Below are positions 18,976 through 27,759 of a DNA stretch of 64,000 nt, piece after piece (positions within the stretch are counted from its first letter, which is position 1; every line of letters starts with the position of its first letter). The DNA comes from a bacterium (GTDB lineage Bacteria; Latescibacterota; Latescibacteria; Latescibacterales; Latescibacteraceae). The DNA lies in contig JAJFUH010000047.1 in assembly GCA_021372535.1 (NCBI GenBank), positions 1 to 64,000 on the forward strand. The letters run 5' to 3'. Made by a program: the position numbers and the translations under genes. The notes under the pieces were generated by a model, which saw only the letters and a list, made by a program, of their open reading frames with translations, was not told the origin of the DNA and made no database searches.

Positions 18976-19716
18976 ATGGTATTTCGTCCGGGCAGGTATT
19001 GTGCGCTGTTGTTTGCAGCGGCGGTGTTACTTATAGGTGTTTCGTGTAACAGTACGGTGAATGATGGTGTCCCGGGCGGTTCGGGTATCACATACGATTT
19101 CCGGTTCTCAACGAACACCGAGGAGTGGACCCAGGGATTTGCCGACTATCCGGTTGGCAAATTCATGAGCAGCTATTATGAGCTTACATTTCTGTACGCT
19201 CAGCTGCCGGAATATCTCGGCAGGAGTATGTACGGACTTTATATATCGAGTAATGACCACAGCGCCGATATATTCATGTACATCAAACACGAGCTTACAG
19301 GATTGAAACCGAACACTGCCTATGATATCGTTTTCCGTGTCGAAATCGCTTCCGAGGCGCTTGAGAGCGATGCCGGAGGGGCAGGCGTATACCTGAAAGC
19401 CGGCGCCGCCGTGAATGAGCCATTTTCGATTATCGAAGGCGAGTATTACCGGATGAACATTGACAAGGGAGATCAGGCCGCTGGCGGGAAAGATGCGCTT
19501 GTTCTCGGCCCCATCGGAATACCCGAACATACCACGGACGAACCATTCAGACTCAAAACATTCGAAAACTCTGCACCATTTGTTGTGACAACCGATTCAA
19601 CGGGCGTCCTTTGGGTAATTGTAGGCACCGATTCGGGATATGTGGGTATCACGGATATTTACTATTCATCGATTAAAATAACCCTCACCGAACAGAAACA
19701 ACTCGTTGAGCTATAA
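18976..19716 (+). CDS. lipoprotein of unknown function
   Basis: 246 residues from the ATG at 18976 (AGGGAG 9 bases upstream). An alternative ATG at 18937 has its purine tract only 1-2 bases away. The signal ends in a lipobox, LLIGVSC, so the mature protein is lipid-anchored. The body is beta-rich (TYDFRFSTNTEEWTQGFADYP, VVTTDSTGVLWVIVGTDSGYVG), resembling a carbohydrate-binding or jelly-roll domain. No recognised catalytic motif. Downstream is a 354-bp non-coding gap with a dispersed repeat. Confidence 0.7.
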   Translation: MVFRPGRYCALLFAAAVLLIGVSCNSTVNDGVPGGSGITYDFRFSTNTEEWTQGFADYPVGKFMSSYYELTFLYAQLPEYLGRSMYGLYISSNDHSADIFMYIKHELTGLKPNTAYDIVFRVEIASEALESDAGGAGVYLKAGAAVNEPFSIIEGEYYRMNIDKGDQAAGGKDALVLGPIGIPEHTTDEPFRLKTFENSAPFVVTTDSTGVLWVIVGTDSGYVGITDIYYSSIKITLTEQKQLVEL

Positions 19717-19786
19717 GATATCATCCTTCATTTTCAATTCTTTGTTATCCTTCTGTATCGTGCGATATCCATGTATATTTAGAAAA

Positions 19787-19950
19787 AGCGTTGTGAAAAA
19801 CACCACATGAATGGATTTAAGCAGCCGGGGGTCGGCACATAGTGTCGATCCCCGATTGATAATTCGGGGACATGTTTTTATGCCCTTGACAGTAATAAAG
19901 CAATACATTTCGTTATCGGACGTGTGAAAAAGATAGTTTTACACCTCCCT
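19787..19950. repeat. copy 1 of a ~165-bp dispersed intergenic repeat
   Basis: It aligns by eye over its whole length with 49394-49559. Shared blocks include GCGTTGTGA, GATCCCCGATT...ATTCGGGGACA (a hairpin), TGCCCTTGACAG, ACATTTCGT and GTGAAAAA...TTTT-CAC, then CCTCC. No open frame fits. Both copies lie in intergenic gaps. Confidence 0.75.
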
Positions 19951-19990
19951 CTTGAAGCTGTTCCTGCACTATTCAGTATAGTATTTTACA

Positions 19991-20019
19991 TTGACATTAC
20001 TCTTCAGGGTATTTACTTT
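19991..20019 (+). promoter_or_regulatory. candidate sigma-70-like promoter of the MCE operon
   Basis: TTGACA (19991-19996), a 17-base spacer and TACTTT (20014-20019), about 50 bases before the MCE gene start. It matches the consensus -35 exactly and the -10 only partly. Confidence 0.35.
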
Positions 20020-20070
20020 ACATAGTATTAGTAACGCTTAAAGTACGCGATTTTTCAACGAAAGAACCAT

Positions 20071-21048
20071 ATGGCGACCAAAGCTCAGAAGGTCAGGCTT
20101 TCCATTTTTCTTATCGGTTCCGGCGCCGTTCTGCTGGTTTTTTTCATCGCCCTTGTCGGCAGCAGAATTTTAAAGCGGATGGACCCCTATACCATTGTTT
20201 ACGAAGAGATATCAGTAACGGGGCTGGAGCCGGGCGCTGCGGTAAAATACCACGGCGTTCAGGTTGGCCGGGTTGCGGACCTTTCGGTGAGGAATGCAAC
20301 ATCCATACAGGTTTCTATCCAGGTGGAGCATTTAACCCCGATCAAGAAGGATACGGAGGCGGTTGTATCCGCGGTCGGAATCACCGGTTTAAAGTTCATT
20401 GAGCTCACCGGCGGGACAGAAAGTTCGGAACTGCTGGAAGTCGGCGGCACGATCAAAGCTGGCCAATCGCTGTTCGACACCATATCCGGCCAGGCGGAAG
20501 TCATTCTGGCGAAGCTGGAGCAGGTAATCAACAATCTCAACCATCTCCTTGGCCCCGAAACAACAGTCTCCCTTCAGAATGCGCTCAATTCGGTATCGCT
20601 TGTGTCAACCAAAGTCGATACGCTTCTTACGGAAAACAGGTACTCCATAAACCGGAGTGTGGCCAATCTTGACAGCATCATGGAGAATCTCGCGGAAACC
20701 TCCCAGAAAACCACTGAACTGGTCACAACGGTACATTCTCTGGTTTCATCGGAAGATGTCACGGGGACTTTGTCGGATATCAGGAGCATCTCCGCGCAGG
20801 TCAGAACACAAATCGACAGCCTTCGTCTCGCCGAAACGACCGAGGAACTCCGTAAACTTCTTGTCAGCACGAATCAGATGGTTGTGCACTACGACCTCAT
20901 TGGTATCAGGGCACGGGATGATATTCTCAAATCCATGAGTAATCTTGAACAGGCGCTTGATAACCTCAGGGAAGCAACCGATGTAATCCGGGAAAATCCT
21001 TCTGTGCTTCTGAGGGGACGTCAAACCACAGGCGACAGAATTGAATGA
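20071..21048 (+). CDS. MCE family (MlaD-like) lipid-transport protein
   Basis: 325 residues: a short cytoplasmic N-terminus, one transmembrane helix (about residues 10-30), a single MCE domain (YEEISVTGLEPGAAVKYHGVQVGRV...ITGLKFIELTGG), then a long alpha-helical tail with coiled-coil periodicity (IMENLAETSQKTTELVTTVHSL). In Mla systems such proteins form hexameric rings anchored in the inner membrane that bind phospholipid between membranes. It is the first of five genes in an operon with a permease and an ATPase. The tail, longer than in E. coli MlaD, may form a tube or reach the outer-membrane partner, as in PqiB/LetB-like systems (inference). Confidence 0.88.
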   Translation: MATKAQKVRLSIFLIGSGAVLLVFFIALVGSRILKRMDPYTIVYEEISVTGLEPGAAVKYHGVQVGRVADLSVRNATSIQVSIQVEHLTPIKKDTEAVVSAVGITGLKFIELTGGTESSELLEVGGTIKAGQSLFDTISGQAEVILAKLEQVINNLNHLLGPETTVSLQNALNSVSLVSTKVDTLLTENRYSINRSVANLDSIMENLAETSQKTTELVTTVHSLVSSEDVTGTLSDIRSISAQVRTQIDSLRLAETTEELRKLLVSTNQMVVHYDLIGIRARDDILKSMSNLEQALDNLREATDVIRENPSVLLRGRQTTGDRIE

Positions 21049-21061
21049 CAGGGAGCGCTCG

Positions 21062-21829
21062 ATGAGAAACCCTACGATAAATCATTTTTTCCTTCTCATG
21101 ACCATCGGGATGATCGCACTATTCATGGCATGCGGTGTTCTGGGAGTGAAAAAACTTCCCACGAAAAACTACTATATAATTAATTATCCGTTCACAAAAA
21201 ACGTTCCCCAGAACTCAAGGCGCCCGTACCCGTACGCTCTCCAGATAGGGAATTTTGAAATTCAGCCTATCTACAACCGTCAGAATGTCGTCTACCGGTA
21301 TTCTCCCAACCAGATTCAGTACTATGAAGTCGAACGATGGGCCGTGAGGCCGGACTATATGATCACGAACCTCGTTTTTAAACACCTTGAGGAATCGGGT
21401 CTGACCAACCGTGTCGGTACCAACTTCTTCGAGTCACGGCCCGATTACCGGATCGAGGGGATGGTTGAATCGATCGAGCGGTATGATGCGGGCGACATCT
21501 TTTTTGCACACCTTGCCATGTCGATGAAAATGCTCCGCGTGGCTGACGGTACCCAGGTATGGGAGTATACATTCGACGAGAGGAAACAGGTATATCAGCG
21601 CGGGATGGTTTACACTGTTCAGGGACTATCCGCAATTTTTCAGTCGGAGATGAACATTGTTGTTGCTCAGATCGATTCCCTCTTTCTCAGTTACGGATCG
21701 GGAACGCCTCTTCAAAAAAAAGAAGCTCCCGATATAACGCAGAAACCTGCACAGACCGACTCGACAAAATCCGAAATCGATGAATCAGCCTTTGAAATCA
21801 TTCCTGACAAACGTCCAAAAGAGAAATAG
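21062..21829 (+). CDS. ABC-type transport auxiliary lipoprotein (PqiC/ABC_trans_aux-like)
   Basis: 255 residues from the ATG at 21062, with an AGGGAGCG site overlapping the end of the MCE gene. The signal peptide ends in a lipobox (LFMAC), so this is a lipoprotein. The body carries the family pattern: KNYYIINYPF near the start, LQIGNFEIQPIYNRQNVVYRYSPNQIQYYEVERWAVRP, then YRIEGMVESIERYD. Such lipoproteins accompany MCE transporters and are thought to sit on the outer membrane. The C-terminal about 40 residues are charged and low in complexity. Confidence 0.8.
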   Translation: MRNPTINHFFLLMTIGMIALFMACGVLGVKKLPTKNYYIINYPFTKNVPQNSRRPYPYALQIGNFEIQPIYNRQNVVYRYSPNQIQYYEVERWAVRPDYMITNLVFKHLEESGLTNRVGTNFFESRPDYRIEGMVESIERYDAGDIFFAHLAMSMKMLRVADGTQVWEYTFDERKQVYQRGMVYTVQGLSAIFQSEMNIVVAQIDSLFLSYGSGTPLQKKEAPDITQKPAQTDSTKSEIDESAFEIIPDKRPKEK

Positions 21830-21830
21830 C

Positions 21831-23360
21831 ATGATACGGTTTTTCCTGAGAATTGCGCTCTACCTTGTGTCGGGGCTTGTATGTGTGTCTCACGGCTTCA
21901 CGCAGGAGACGACATGGGAAAGCCCGCCGGTCGCTACTCAGATCGACATGGATGACACGATTGTTCCTGTCGGGAAAGGAGCTGTCTTCTGTCCCTCGAT
22001 GACCAATTCCGACAACGAGCCGGTATATGGTGTTCTCCGGGACGGCCATCGAGTGGAAGAGGCGCCGACAGGACACCGGATTCCGCTCGAACCGGGAGTT
22101 TACAAGGTCGTGTATGGTTCGGGCACTCTCGATCAGATGATGTCCAAGACAGTCAAGGTAGTCGAGGGTTCGACAAGCGTTCTTAAAGTCGACTGGTCCG
22201 GTCTTGTCATCGATGTGATCAACGAATCGAGAACAAAGGTTCGTGAATATTATGAACTTATCGATCTCAGTACCGGTGATTCCTACGGAATCGGTCAGGG
22301 AATCGAGCAGGGTCTCGACGAAAAACTGCGGACATGGATACTGCCTCCCGGACGGTATAAAATCGTCAAACCCGGGGGAAATATCAACGATGTCATTAAC
22401 TTCGGCACGATACGGCTGGCGCCGGGAGAGCTGACATATGCAATTCTTGTTGTCGATTCGAATACGTTCAATTTCCTCGGTTTCGGGTATCGTTCGGATG
22501 TAAGACAGTTGGGGGGTTATAAAAAGAAATGGACGAAACTGAGCGAACTTGCCGGTAACGCTCTGCTCAATTATATCCCGTCAAGCGAATCCGGTACCGA
22601 AAGCGGCGGGAGCTTCACTTCCACCGTTCAGTGGCTCACCGATGCCCGCTACGAGTCCGGCAATCACATTATACCCATCTGGTCGAACCTTGAGGAAGGC
22701 CTGTCCATGCAGAATGACAAGGTACTCCGCAAATACACGGACAAGGCCGAATTAAAAGTGACTTACATATACCGCTTCACCAATCTTCTGAGCCCATATG
22801 TCAGGGGCGCAGCAGAAACACGGTTTTTTGCCACATCGGTTCATTTCGACAAACCCACCAGTTTCGCTGAAGTATCCGCAAAAGGAGACACCGTCCGGGT
22901 TGAAAATGATGCCGATAAAGTCAAACTCGGCGGACCGTTCAGTCCCATCTATCTCAAGCAGGGATTCGGCATCAACTCGATACTCATCAAGACACTGCCT
23001 GTCAATTTTAATCTGAGGGGCGGTTACGGCGCCCGCCAGACCCTTGCCCGTAAAGCGTACATTTATAACAGTGATACCAAGGTGCTCTCGCCAATTCAGA
23101 AAACCGATGTCACCGGGGCCGAATTCCTGCTTCTCGGCGATATCCGGCTTGGCCGGTATATCCTTTTCGATACCGAACTCGACATACTCATGCCGAGCAG
23201 GAAAACGGACAGCTGGGTGTTCGATGGAGAAAACAGGCTCAGGCTTTCGCTCACGAGCAATGTCAGCCTTTTATTTACCGCGGAGTTCTGGAAAAACGAG
23301 AGCGTCCTGAAAACCCAGACACGGTACCAGCTCCTGCTTCGTTTCTCCAAGTTCCTGTGA
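21831..23360 (+). CDS. exported protein of the MCE operon with a C-terminal outer-membrane-like beta domain
   Basis: 509 residues from the ATG at 21831, one base after the previous stop. A signal peptide (MIRFFLRIALYLVSGLVCVSHG) precedes an N-terminal half with two small beta-sandwich-like repeats (GVYKVVYGSGTLDQMMSKTVKV, LPPGRYKIVKPGG). The second half (from about residue 240) has long amphipathic strands, each ending in aromatic residues (YIYRFTNLLSPYVRGAAETRFF, VNFNLRGGYGARQTL, LSLTSNVSLLFTAEFW) and a final LLLRFSKFL, consistent with a 12-or-so-stranded barrel. It is probably the outer-membrane component of the lipid system. No named family recognised. Confidence 0.65.
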   Translation: MIRFFLRIALYLVSGLVCVSHGFTQETTWESPPVATQIDMDDTIVPVGKGAVFCPSMTNSDNEPVYGVLRDGHRVEEAPTGHRIPLEPGVYKVVYGSGTLDQMMSKTVKVVEGSTSVLKVDWSGLVIDVINESRTKVREYYELIDLSTGDSYGIGQGIEQGLDEKLRTWILPPGRYKIVKPGGNINDVINFGTIRLAPGELTYAILVVDSNTFNFLGFGYRSDVRQLGGYKKKWTKLSELAGNALLNYIPSSESGTESGGSFTSTVQWLTDARYESGNHIIPIWSNLEEGLSMQNDKVLRKYTDKAELKVTYIYRFTNLLSPYVRGAAETRFFATSVHFDKPTSFAEVSAKGDTVRVENDADKVKLGGPFSPIYLKQGFGINSILIKTLPVNFNLRGGYGARQTLARKAYIYNSDTKVLSPIQKTDVTGAEFLLLGDIRLGRYILFDTELDILMPSRKTDSWVFDGENRLRLSLTSNVSLLFTAEFWKNESVLKTQTRYQLLLRFSKFL

Positions 23361-23368
23361 GGAAATGC

Positions 23369-24460
23369 ATGAAATCCACCTTTACCGCACCGACTATCAC
23401 CATGGACAATGGTGTGCTTGCCATTTCCGGCGACCTTGTCGCGATGACCGTAGGTGATGCCGAACGATCCGTATTACGGTTCGGCAGGGAAGCGATTTCG
23501 GTTGTTGACGGCTCGGGGATAAGCGGTTTCGATTCCTCGGGAGCCGTATTTATAAAATGCCTGAGTACCCCAAAAACCGAGCTGCGCGGATTCAGCGATA
23601 ACTCCATCAGGCTCATCGAAATGGCCGTTCCCGTCGAAAAGGGCGTTCCCCAAAAACCCGAGAAGCCACGCTTGAGCCTTGAATATATCGGCGGTATCGC
23701 TTTACGGGAGATGGAAAACCTGACCGAAATCGCCATTCTCATCGTCGATATTCTGTTCTGGGCGGTGATCGGTATATTCAACAGGAAGCAGTACCGGAAA
23801 GGAACGTTTACCGAGCAGGCATACTACATGGGTTCGACCGCCCTGCCGATTGTCGGAACAATCCTGTTCCTTATCGGCGTCATTCTGACTCTTCAGAGCG
23901 CGGCACAGCTCCGGCAGTTCGGTGTATCGATCTTTGTGGTCAATCTCCTTGCCATCGGGCTTTCGCGCGAGTTTGCGCCGCTTATGACCGCAATTATCGT
24001 GAGCGGGCGCACCGGCTCGGCAATTGCATCGGAGATCGCCACGATGAAATTCACCGAAGAGCTTGACGCCATAAAAACACTCGGTCTCAATCCCCTGCGG
24101 TTTGTCGTGGTTCCGAAGCTCTGGGCAATGGTTCTGTGCATGCCTCTCCTGTCGATCATGGCGCTTTTTATCGGGCTTTCAGGCGGATTTCTTGTGTCCA
24201 TCACCTATATGGAGCTTTCGCCCACAACGTTCTTTAACCAGCTTCTCCTGTCGCTCCTGTTCTGGGATGTTGTGACGGGGCTCATCAAATCCCTGTCGTT
24301 CGCGATTATCATTACAATCGTCGGAACCTACCGCGGGCTTACGTTCACAGGAGGCGCAGACGGTGTGGGACGGGCTACGACCGCCTCGGTGGTGACATCC
24401 ATATTCGCTATTATCGTCATGGATTCCATCTGGGGGATAATATTTTACTTCCCGCACTGA
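23369..24460 (+). CDS. mlaE: MlaE-family ABC permease with an N-terminal STAS-like domain
   Basis: 363 residues from the ATG at 23369 (GAGGAA upstream); the preceding stop lies at 23358-23360. Residues 1-100 form a STAS-like domain (ISGDLVAMTVGDAERS..., VDGSGISGFDSSGAVFI), matching the separate MlaB of E. coli, here fused to the permease. Residues from about 115 are MlaE: an EQAYYMGSTALPIVGTILFLIG helix, GLSREFAPLMTAIIVSGR and the conserved FTEELDAIKTLGLNP loop that couples to the ATPase, then further membrane helices. It is the membrane core of the phospholipid transporter. Confidence 0.9.
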   Translation: MKSTFTAPTITMDNGVLAISGDLVAMTVGDAERSVLRFGREAISVVDGSGISGFDSSGAVFIKCLSTPKTELRGFSDNSIRLIEMAVPVEKGVPQKPEKPRLSLEYIGGIALREMENLTEIAILIVDILFWAVIGIFNRKQYRKGTFTEQAYYMGSTALPIVGTILFLIGVILTLQSAAQLRQFGVSIFVVNLLAIGLSREFAPLMTAIIVSGRTGSAIASEIATMKFTEELDAIKTLGLNPLRFVVVPKLWAMVLCMPLLSIMALFIGLSGGFLVSITYMELSPTTFFNQLLLSLLFWDVVTGLIKSLSFAIIITIVGTYRGLTFTGGADGVGRATTASVVTSIFAIIVMDSIWGIIFYFPH

Positions 24461-24602
24461 GAAAGAAGGCAGCGAAAACCACGGGCGGCTTCCGAAGGGT
24501 GGTTTCCGGGCAGAATCGAGTGGAAAGACCATCCGGGCAGATGGATTACACTCGATGTTTTAGGGATTTTAAAACGCTATTATGTGAGAAAAGGCTTATC
24601 AC

Positions 24603-25364
24603 ATGAACGGCACATCGACCACCACCGATGAAAATATTCTCGAAATCGAGAATCTTCACTCATGGTACGGACCGCAGCATGTTCTCGATGGTGTTACGTT
24701 TTCGGTCAGAGCCGGTGAAATCATGGTCATTCTCGGTACCTCCGGCTGCGGCAAGTCCACACTCCTGAAAAACATTATCAGGCTCTACAAACCGGGCATG
24801 GGCAGCATACAGCTCCTTGGCAAGGAAATGACAGAGCTCGAGGAAGAGAACATCGAAACGGTGCTCCACGATGTGGGAGTCATGTACCAGCACGGCGCTC
24901 TGCTCAACTCGCTTACCGTGGGAGAAAATGTCGCTCTCCCGCTCGAAATGCACACATCCATGTCACCTGGACTGAGACATGAAATAGCGGAGCTCAAACT
25001 CGAACAGGTCGGGCTGAAGAACGTGTACTACCGTTATCCCAAGGAACTGTCGGGCGGAATGCAGAAACGTGCGGCTGTGGCACGGGCGATCGTGATGGAC
25101 CCCAGCATTATCTTCTGCGATGAGCCCTCGGCGGGTCTCGATCCCGTCACTGCCCTCGGCCTCGACCGTCTGCTCATAACGCTCAATGAAACCCTCCGTA
25201 TGAGCATCGTGGTTGTTACCCACGAGCTTGAAAGCATCAAACGCATAGCCCACCGTATCACCTACCTCGACAAGGGGAGAGTGCTCTTCACCGGTACCCT
25301 TGAAGATGCCCTGAATTCCGGTATTCCTACGATACAGGAATTTTTCCTCCTGACCGATAACTGA
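24603..25364 (+). CDS. mlaF: MlaF-like ABC transporter ATP-binding protein
   Basis: 253 residues. Walker A GTSGCGKS (45-52), Q-loop region VMYQHGALLNSLTV, signature LSGGMQKRAAVARAI, Walker B IIFCDEPSAGLDP and the H-loop VVTHE are all intact. The QHGALLNSLTV/MQKR variants are typical of MlaF rather than of other importers. It powers lipid transport with the MlaE-like permease encoded just upstream. The 142-bp gap before it has no second promoter that I can support, so I treat it as part of the operon. Confidence 0.92.
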   Translation: MNGTSTTTDENILEIENLHSWYGPQHVLDGVTFSVRAGEIMVILGTSGCGKSTLLKNIIRLYKPGMGSIQLLGKEMTELEEENIETVLHDVGVMYQHGALLNSLTVGENVALPLEMHTSMSPGLRHEIAELKLEQVGLKNVYYRYPKELSGGMQKRAAVARAIVMDPSIIFCDEPSAGLDPVTALGLDRLLITLNETLRMSIVVVTHELESIKRIAHRITYLDKGRVLFTGTLEDALNSGIPTIQEFFLLTDN

Positions 25365-25576
25365 TAGTTACCCGTACATTTGAGCCCGGCACTCTTTCAT
25401 GTTTATAATAAATAACAGTTTATTAATTTATAAATATATCCCTTGATTAAATGGCGATTTTTTACTATTATTATGACAGGCAGGATCAGCCAGTTCAGGT
25501 TTCTGCTCTACAGGGTTTTTACTCATCGTGTACAGTTTTCTGATTCATGTAACCGTATATGAAAGAAGGTGATAGC

Positions 25577-25780
25577 ATGAGAACCCTTGCGGAACACCAC
25601 TGGTCTGCGGAAATGCTTCTAACGTTTTCTATTATCGCCGGTCTGACCATCGGCGGTCTTTTAGGCTGGGGCGTGGGAATGACAACCGATAACATCGGCG
25701 CGGGGATATCGATCGGCGTGTTGATCGGTCTTGTCGCCGGGCTGTCAATCGGCATTCTGGTTTCCGACCGGAATGAATAA
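25577..25780 (+). CDS. small glycine-zipper membrane protein
   Basis: 67 residues from the ATG at 25577 (AAGGTG 7 bases upstream). An in-frame ATG at 25559 lacks a site. Two transmembrane helices dominated by Gly, Ile and Leu (LLTFSIIAGLTIGGLLGWGVGM and GAGISIGVLIGLVAGLSIGILV) separated by a short loop, typical of glycine-zipper proteins. Function unknown. A terminator follows. Confidence 0.6.
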   Translation: MRTLAEHHWSAEMLLTFSIIAGLTIGGLLGWGVGMTTDNIGAGISIGVLIGLVAGLSIGILVSDRNE

Positions 25781-25812
25781 CCCCAATTTTTTCCCGGTTC
25801 TCCTGATATTTA

Positions 25813-25857
25813 AAAACAACCGTTCTCTCTTGAATGTTTTGAGGGACGGTTGTTTTT
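25813..25857 (+). terminator. intrinsic terminator
   Basis: AAAAACAACCGT pairs with ACGGTTGTTTTT across a loop of about 20 bases, followed by a T run. It lies 33 bases after the small membrane protein gene. Confidence 0.8.
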
Positions 25858-25986
25858 TTACGGTTTGCTCCCTTTTATGTTATTCGAAGCTTGTGTATAC
25901 TGATCCGACAGTTATCCCTCCAATAATTTCTTATACCAAGTTTCAATCATTTATATAAAAATTCAGACGCCTGTTTTAGTATGGCT

Positions 25987-26057
25987 TAGACCCTGAAACG
26001 AGTTCAGGGTGACGTGTAAACAATAAGCCGTCATGCTGAACCTGTTTCAGCATCTAT
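25987..26057. repeat. CCTGAAAC...GTTTCAG double-hairpin repeat, copy A
   Basis: Two hairpins (CCCTGAAACGAGTTCAGGG and TGCTGAACCTGTTTCAGCA) flanked by TAGA/GACG and CGTCA/TCTA, the same architecture as the elements at 58294-58384 and 58732-58856. The gap 25858-26332 is otherwise non-coding, with a candidate promoter at 26210 and a small hairpin near 26252-26272. Confidence 0.7.
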
Positions 26058-26209
26058 GATTCATGATATTTACCTGTATGACCATAACGCGGTATCACAC
26101 TCTTCGTGCTGTGCTCAGTCACGGTTGGAAGGAGCACTGTTTAAAGAATTTTGTGAATTATTCAGATTAATACTGAAATATCTCCCGAATTGTGTTTGAA
26201 TAACTTGAC

Positions 26210-26237
26210 TTGACCTCACCAGTCATTATTATATTAA
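26210..26237 (+). promoter_or_regulatory. candidate promoter of the DUF6485-type gene
   Basis: TTGACC (26210-26215), 16-base spacer, TATTAA (26232-26237). A hairpin (ACCGGAAAA paired with TTTTTCCGGT, about 26252-26272) sits in the presumed leader. Confidence 0.35.
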
Positions 26238-26332
26238 TGTCCCGAATAAAAACCGGAAAAGGCTTTTTCCGGTGCCGTTTATTGACGATATTGGATTTTA
26301 TATCCCTTCAATCCTGTTCATAAGAGGTAAGC

Positions 26333-26545
26333 ATGAAATCCTGTTCCATGGAATCCAACAAGAAAACATGCCCCTGCACATATTCATCCTGCTCACGGTT
26401 TGGAATATGCTGTGAGTGCGTCGTTTATCATCGGCGAATGGGTGAGCTTCCCGCCTGTTATTTTCCCCGTGATGTTGAGAAAACGTATGACCGCTCGATT
26501 GAAACTTTTGTGAAAACCTATAAGGACCGGGGCAGATGGTGGTAA
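26333..26545 (+). CDS. small cysteine-rich DUF6485-like protein
   Basis: 70 residues. Seven cysteines are packed in the first half ([22 protein letters not shown]), with another in [22 protein letters not shown]. This pattern fits the DUF6485 family of small, probably metal-binding proteins found in anaerobes and candidate phyla. Function is not known. An AGAGGT site precedes the ATG. The next gene, a DHH phosphoesterase, starts 57 bases later and could share the transcript. Confidence 0.75.
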   Translation: MKSCSMESNKKTCPCTYSSCSRFGICCECVVYHRRMGELPACYFPRDVEKTYDRSIETFVKTYKDRGRWW

Positions 26546-26601
26546 AATAAAGATATATTTCTAAAGTGGTTACTCAGACCTGTTCGTGAAAGATACCTTT
26601 A

Positions 26602-27660
26602 ATGGCACATATACTTGCGCAAAAAAAAATCATCGAGTTTTTCGGCCTCCTGAAAAAACGTCGCCTCTACATCCAGACCCACGATATACCTGACCCTGAT
26701 GCGATAGCTTCAGCCGAAGCATTCAGACTCATCGCGAAATCGTTCGGCGGCAGGGCAAAAATCGTTTCGAACGGGCTTCCGCACAGACGGGAGAACATAA
26801 CGCTCCTCAAGGAGGGTAAAATCTCGATTACACCGCTTAAATCCCTCGTTATCAAGTCACCGGAGCACAGCGCCTGGGCTTTTATCGATTGTCTTCCCGG
26901 CGGAGGAAATGTGACGCTCCATCCGCTTGCTCCCGGAGACCTCTATATTGCCATTGACCATCATGGCAAACCCAATTCAATACCCCGAAAAGGCGAGAAC
27001 GCTTTTTACATTCATGATTCGCATGCCGGAGCCACAGCAACGATTCTCGGCGAGCTGCTCCTGGGATTCGATATTCCGTTTCCGCCGCGGCTCGCTTCGG
27101 CTCTTTCATATGCCATCATCAGCGATACACAGGATTTTAACCGCGGGGCGTCGAAAAAAGACATTTCCGTATATGCCGATATCTTCCCGAAAGTGAACCA
27201 CCGTCTCATATCACGCATCCGCAACACGACAAAACCACGTGATTTTTTCCGCACGATATACAACAGTCTCGGGAACGCCGAATATTACCGTCACATAGCC
27301 TGGGTACGTGTCGGAGAGGTAAAAAGCGGTGAAATCGTCGCCCAGATGGCTGATTTCATACTCTCTACCGAGCGTATAACATGGTCGCTTGCGCTCGGCT
27401 ATACCGATGACAAGCTCTATCTTTCACTGAGGTCATCGAATCCCAAAGCGCAGTGCGGACACGCGATACGGCGGATTGTACCACGCTCTCCGTTCAACGT
27501 GGGCGGTCATGATCTTCTCGCCGGGGGACATATCCCGATTGACAGTTCGACGGATGTGGACAGTCTGATGGATAGTATCATTAAGCGGTTCATAAGGAAT
27601 ATTCTCCGTATTCCATCGTCCGCAAAAGTACCGGGCGGCAGTCTGCTCATCGGGCTATGA
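26602..27660 (+). CDS. DHH/DHHA1 family phosphoesterase (NrnA-like)
   Basis: 352 residues. Motif I HDIPDPDAIAS (about 27-37), the FIDCLPGGGNV strand, the DHH motif in IAIDHHGKPN, the ISDTQDF motif, and a C-terminal DHHA1 part ending GGHDLLAGGHIPID. Enzymes of this type hydrolyse oligoribonucleotides, pAp or cyclic dinucleotide products using two metal ions, in the cytoplasm. Which substrate applies here is not determinable. The protein is standard for the family in length and looks intact. Confidence 0.87.
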   Translation: MAHILAQKKIIEFFGLLKKRRLYIQTHDIPDPDAIASAEAFRLIAKSFGGRAKIVSNGLPHRRENITLLKEGKISITPLKSLVIKSPEHSAWAFIDCLPGGGNVTLHPLAPGDLYIAIDHHGKPNSIPRKGENAFYIHDSHAGATATILGELLLGFDIPFPPRLASALSYAIISDTQDFNRGASKKDISVYADIFPKVNHRLISRIRNTTKPRDFFRTIYNSLGNAEYYRHIAWVRVGEVKSGEIVAQMADFILSTERITWSLALGYTDDKLYLSLRSSNPKAQCGHAIRRIVPRSPFNVGGHDLLAGGHIPIDSSTDVDSLMDSIIKRFIRNILRIPSSAKVPGGSLLIGL

Positions 27661-27759
27661 AACCGGAAAACGGGGTCACGGATCGGATCGGAAAGAAAAA
27701 TCGCAGATATAACGGTCAATTCATTCATATAATTTATCCAATCGATCGGAGAATCATCA

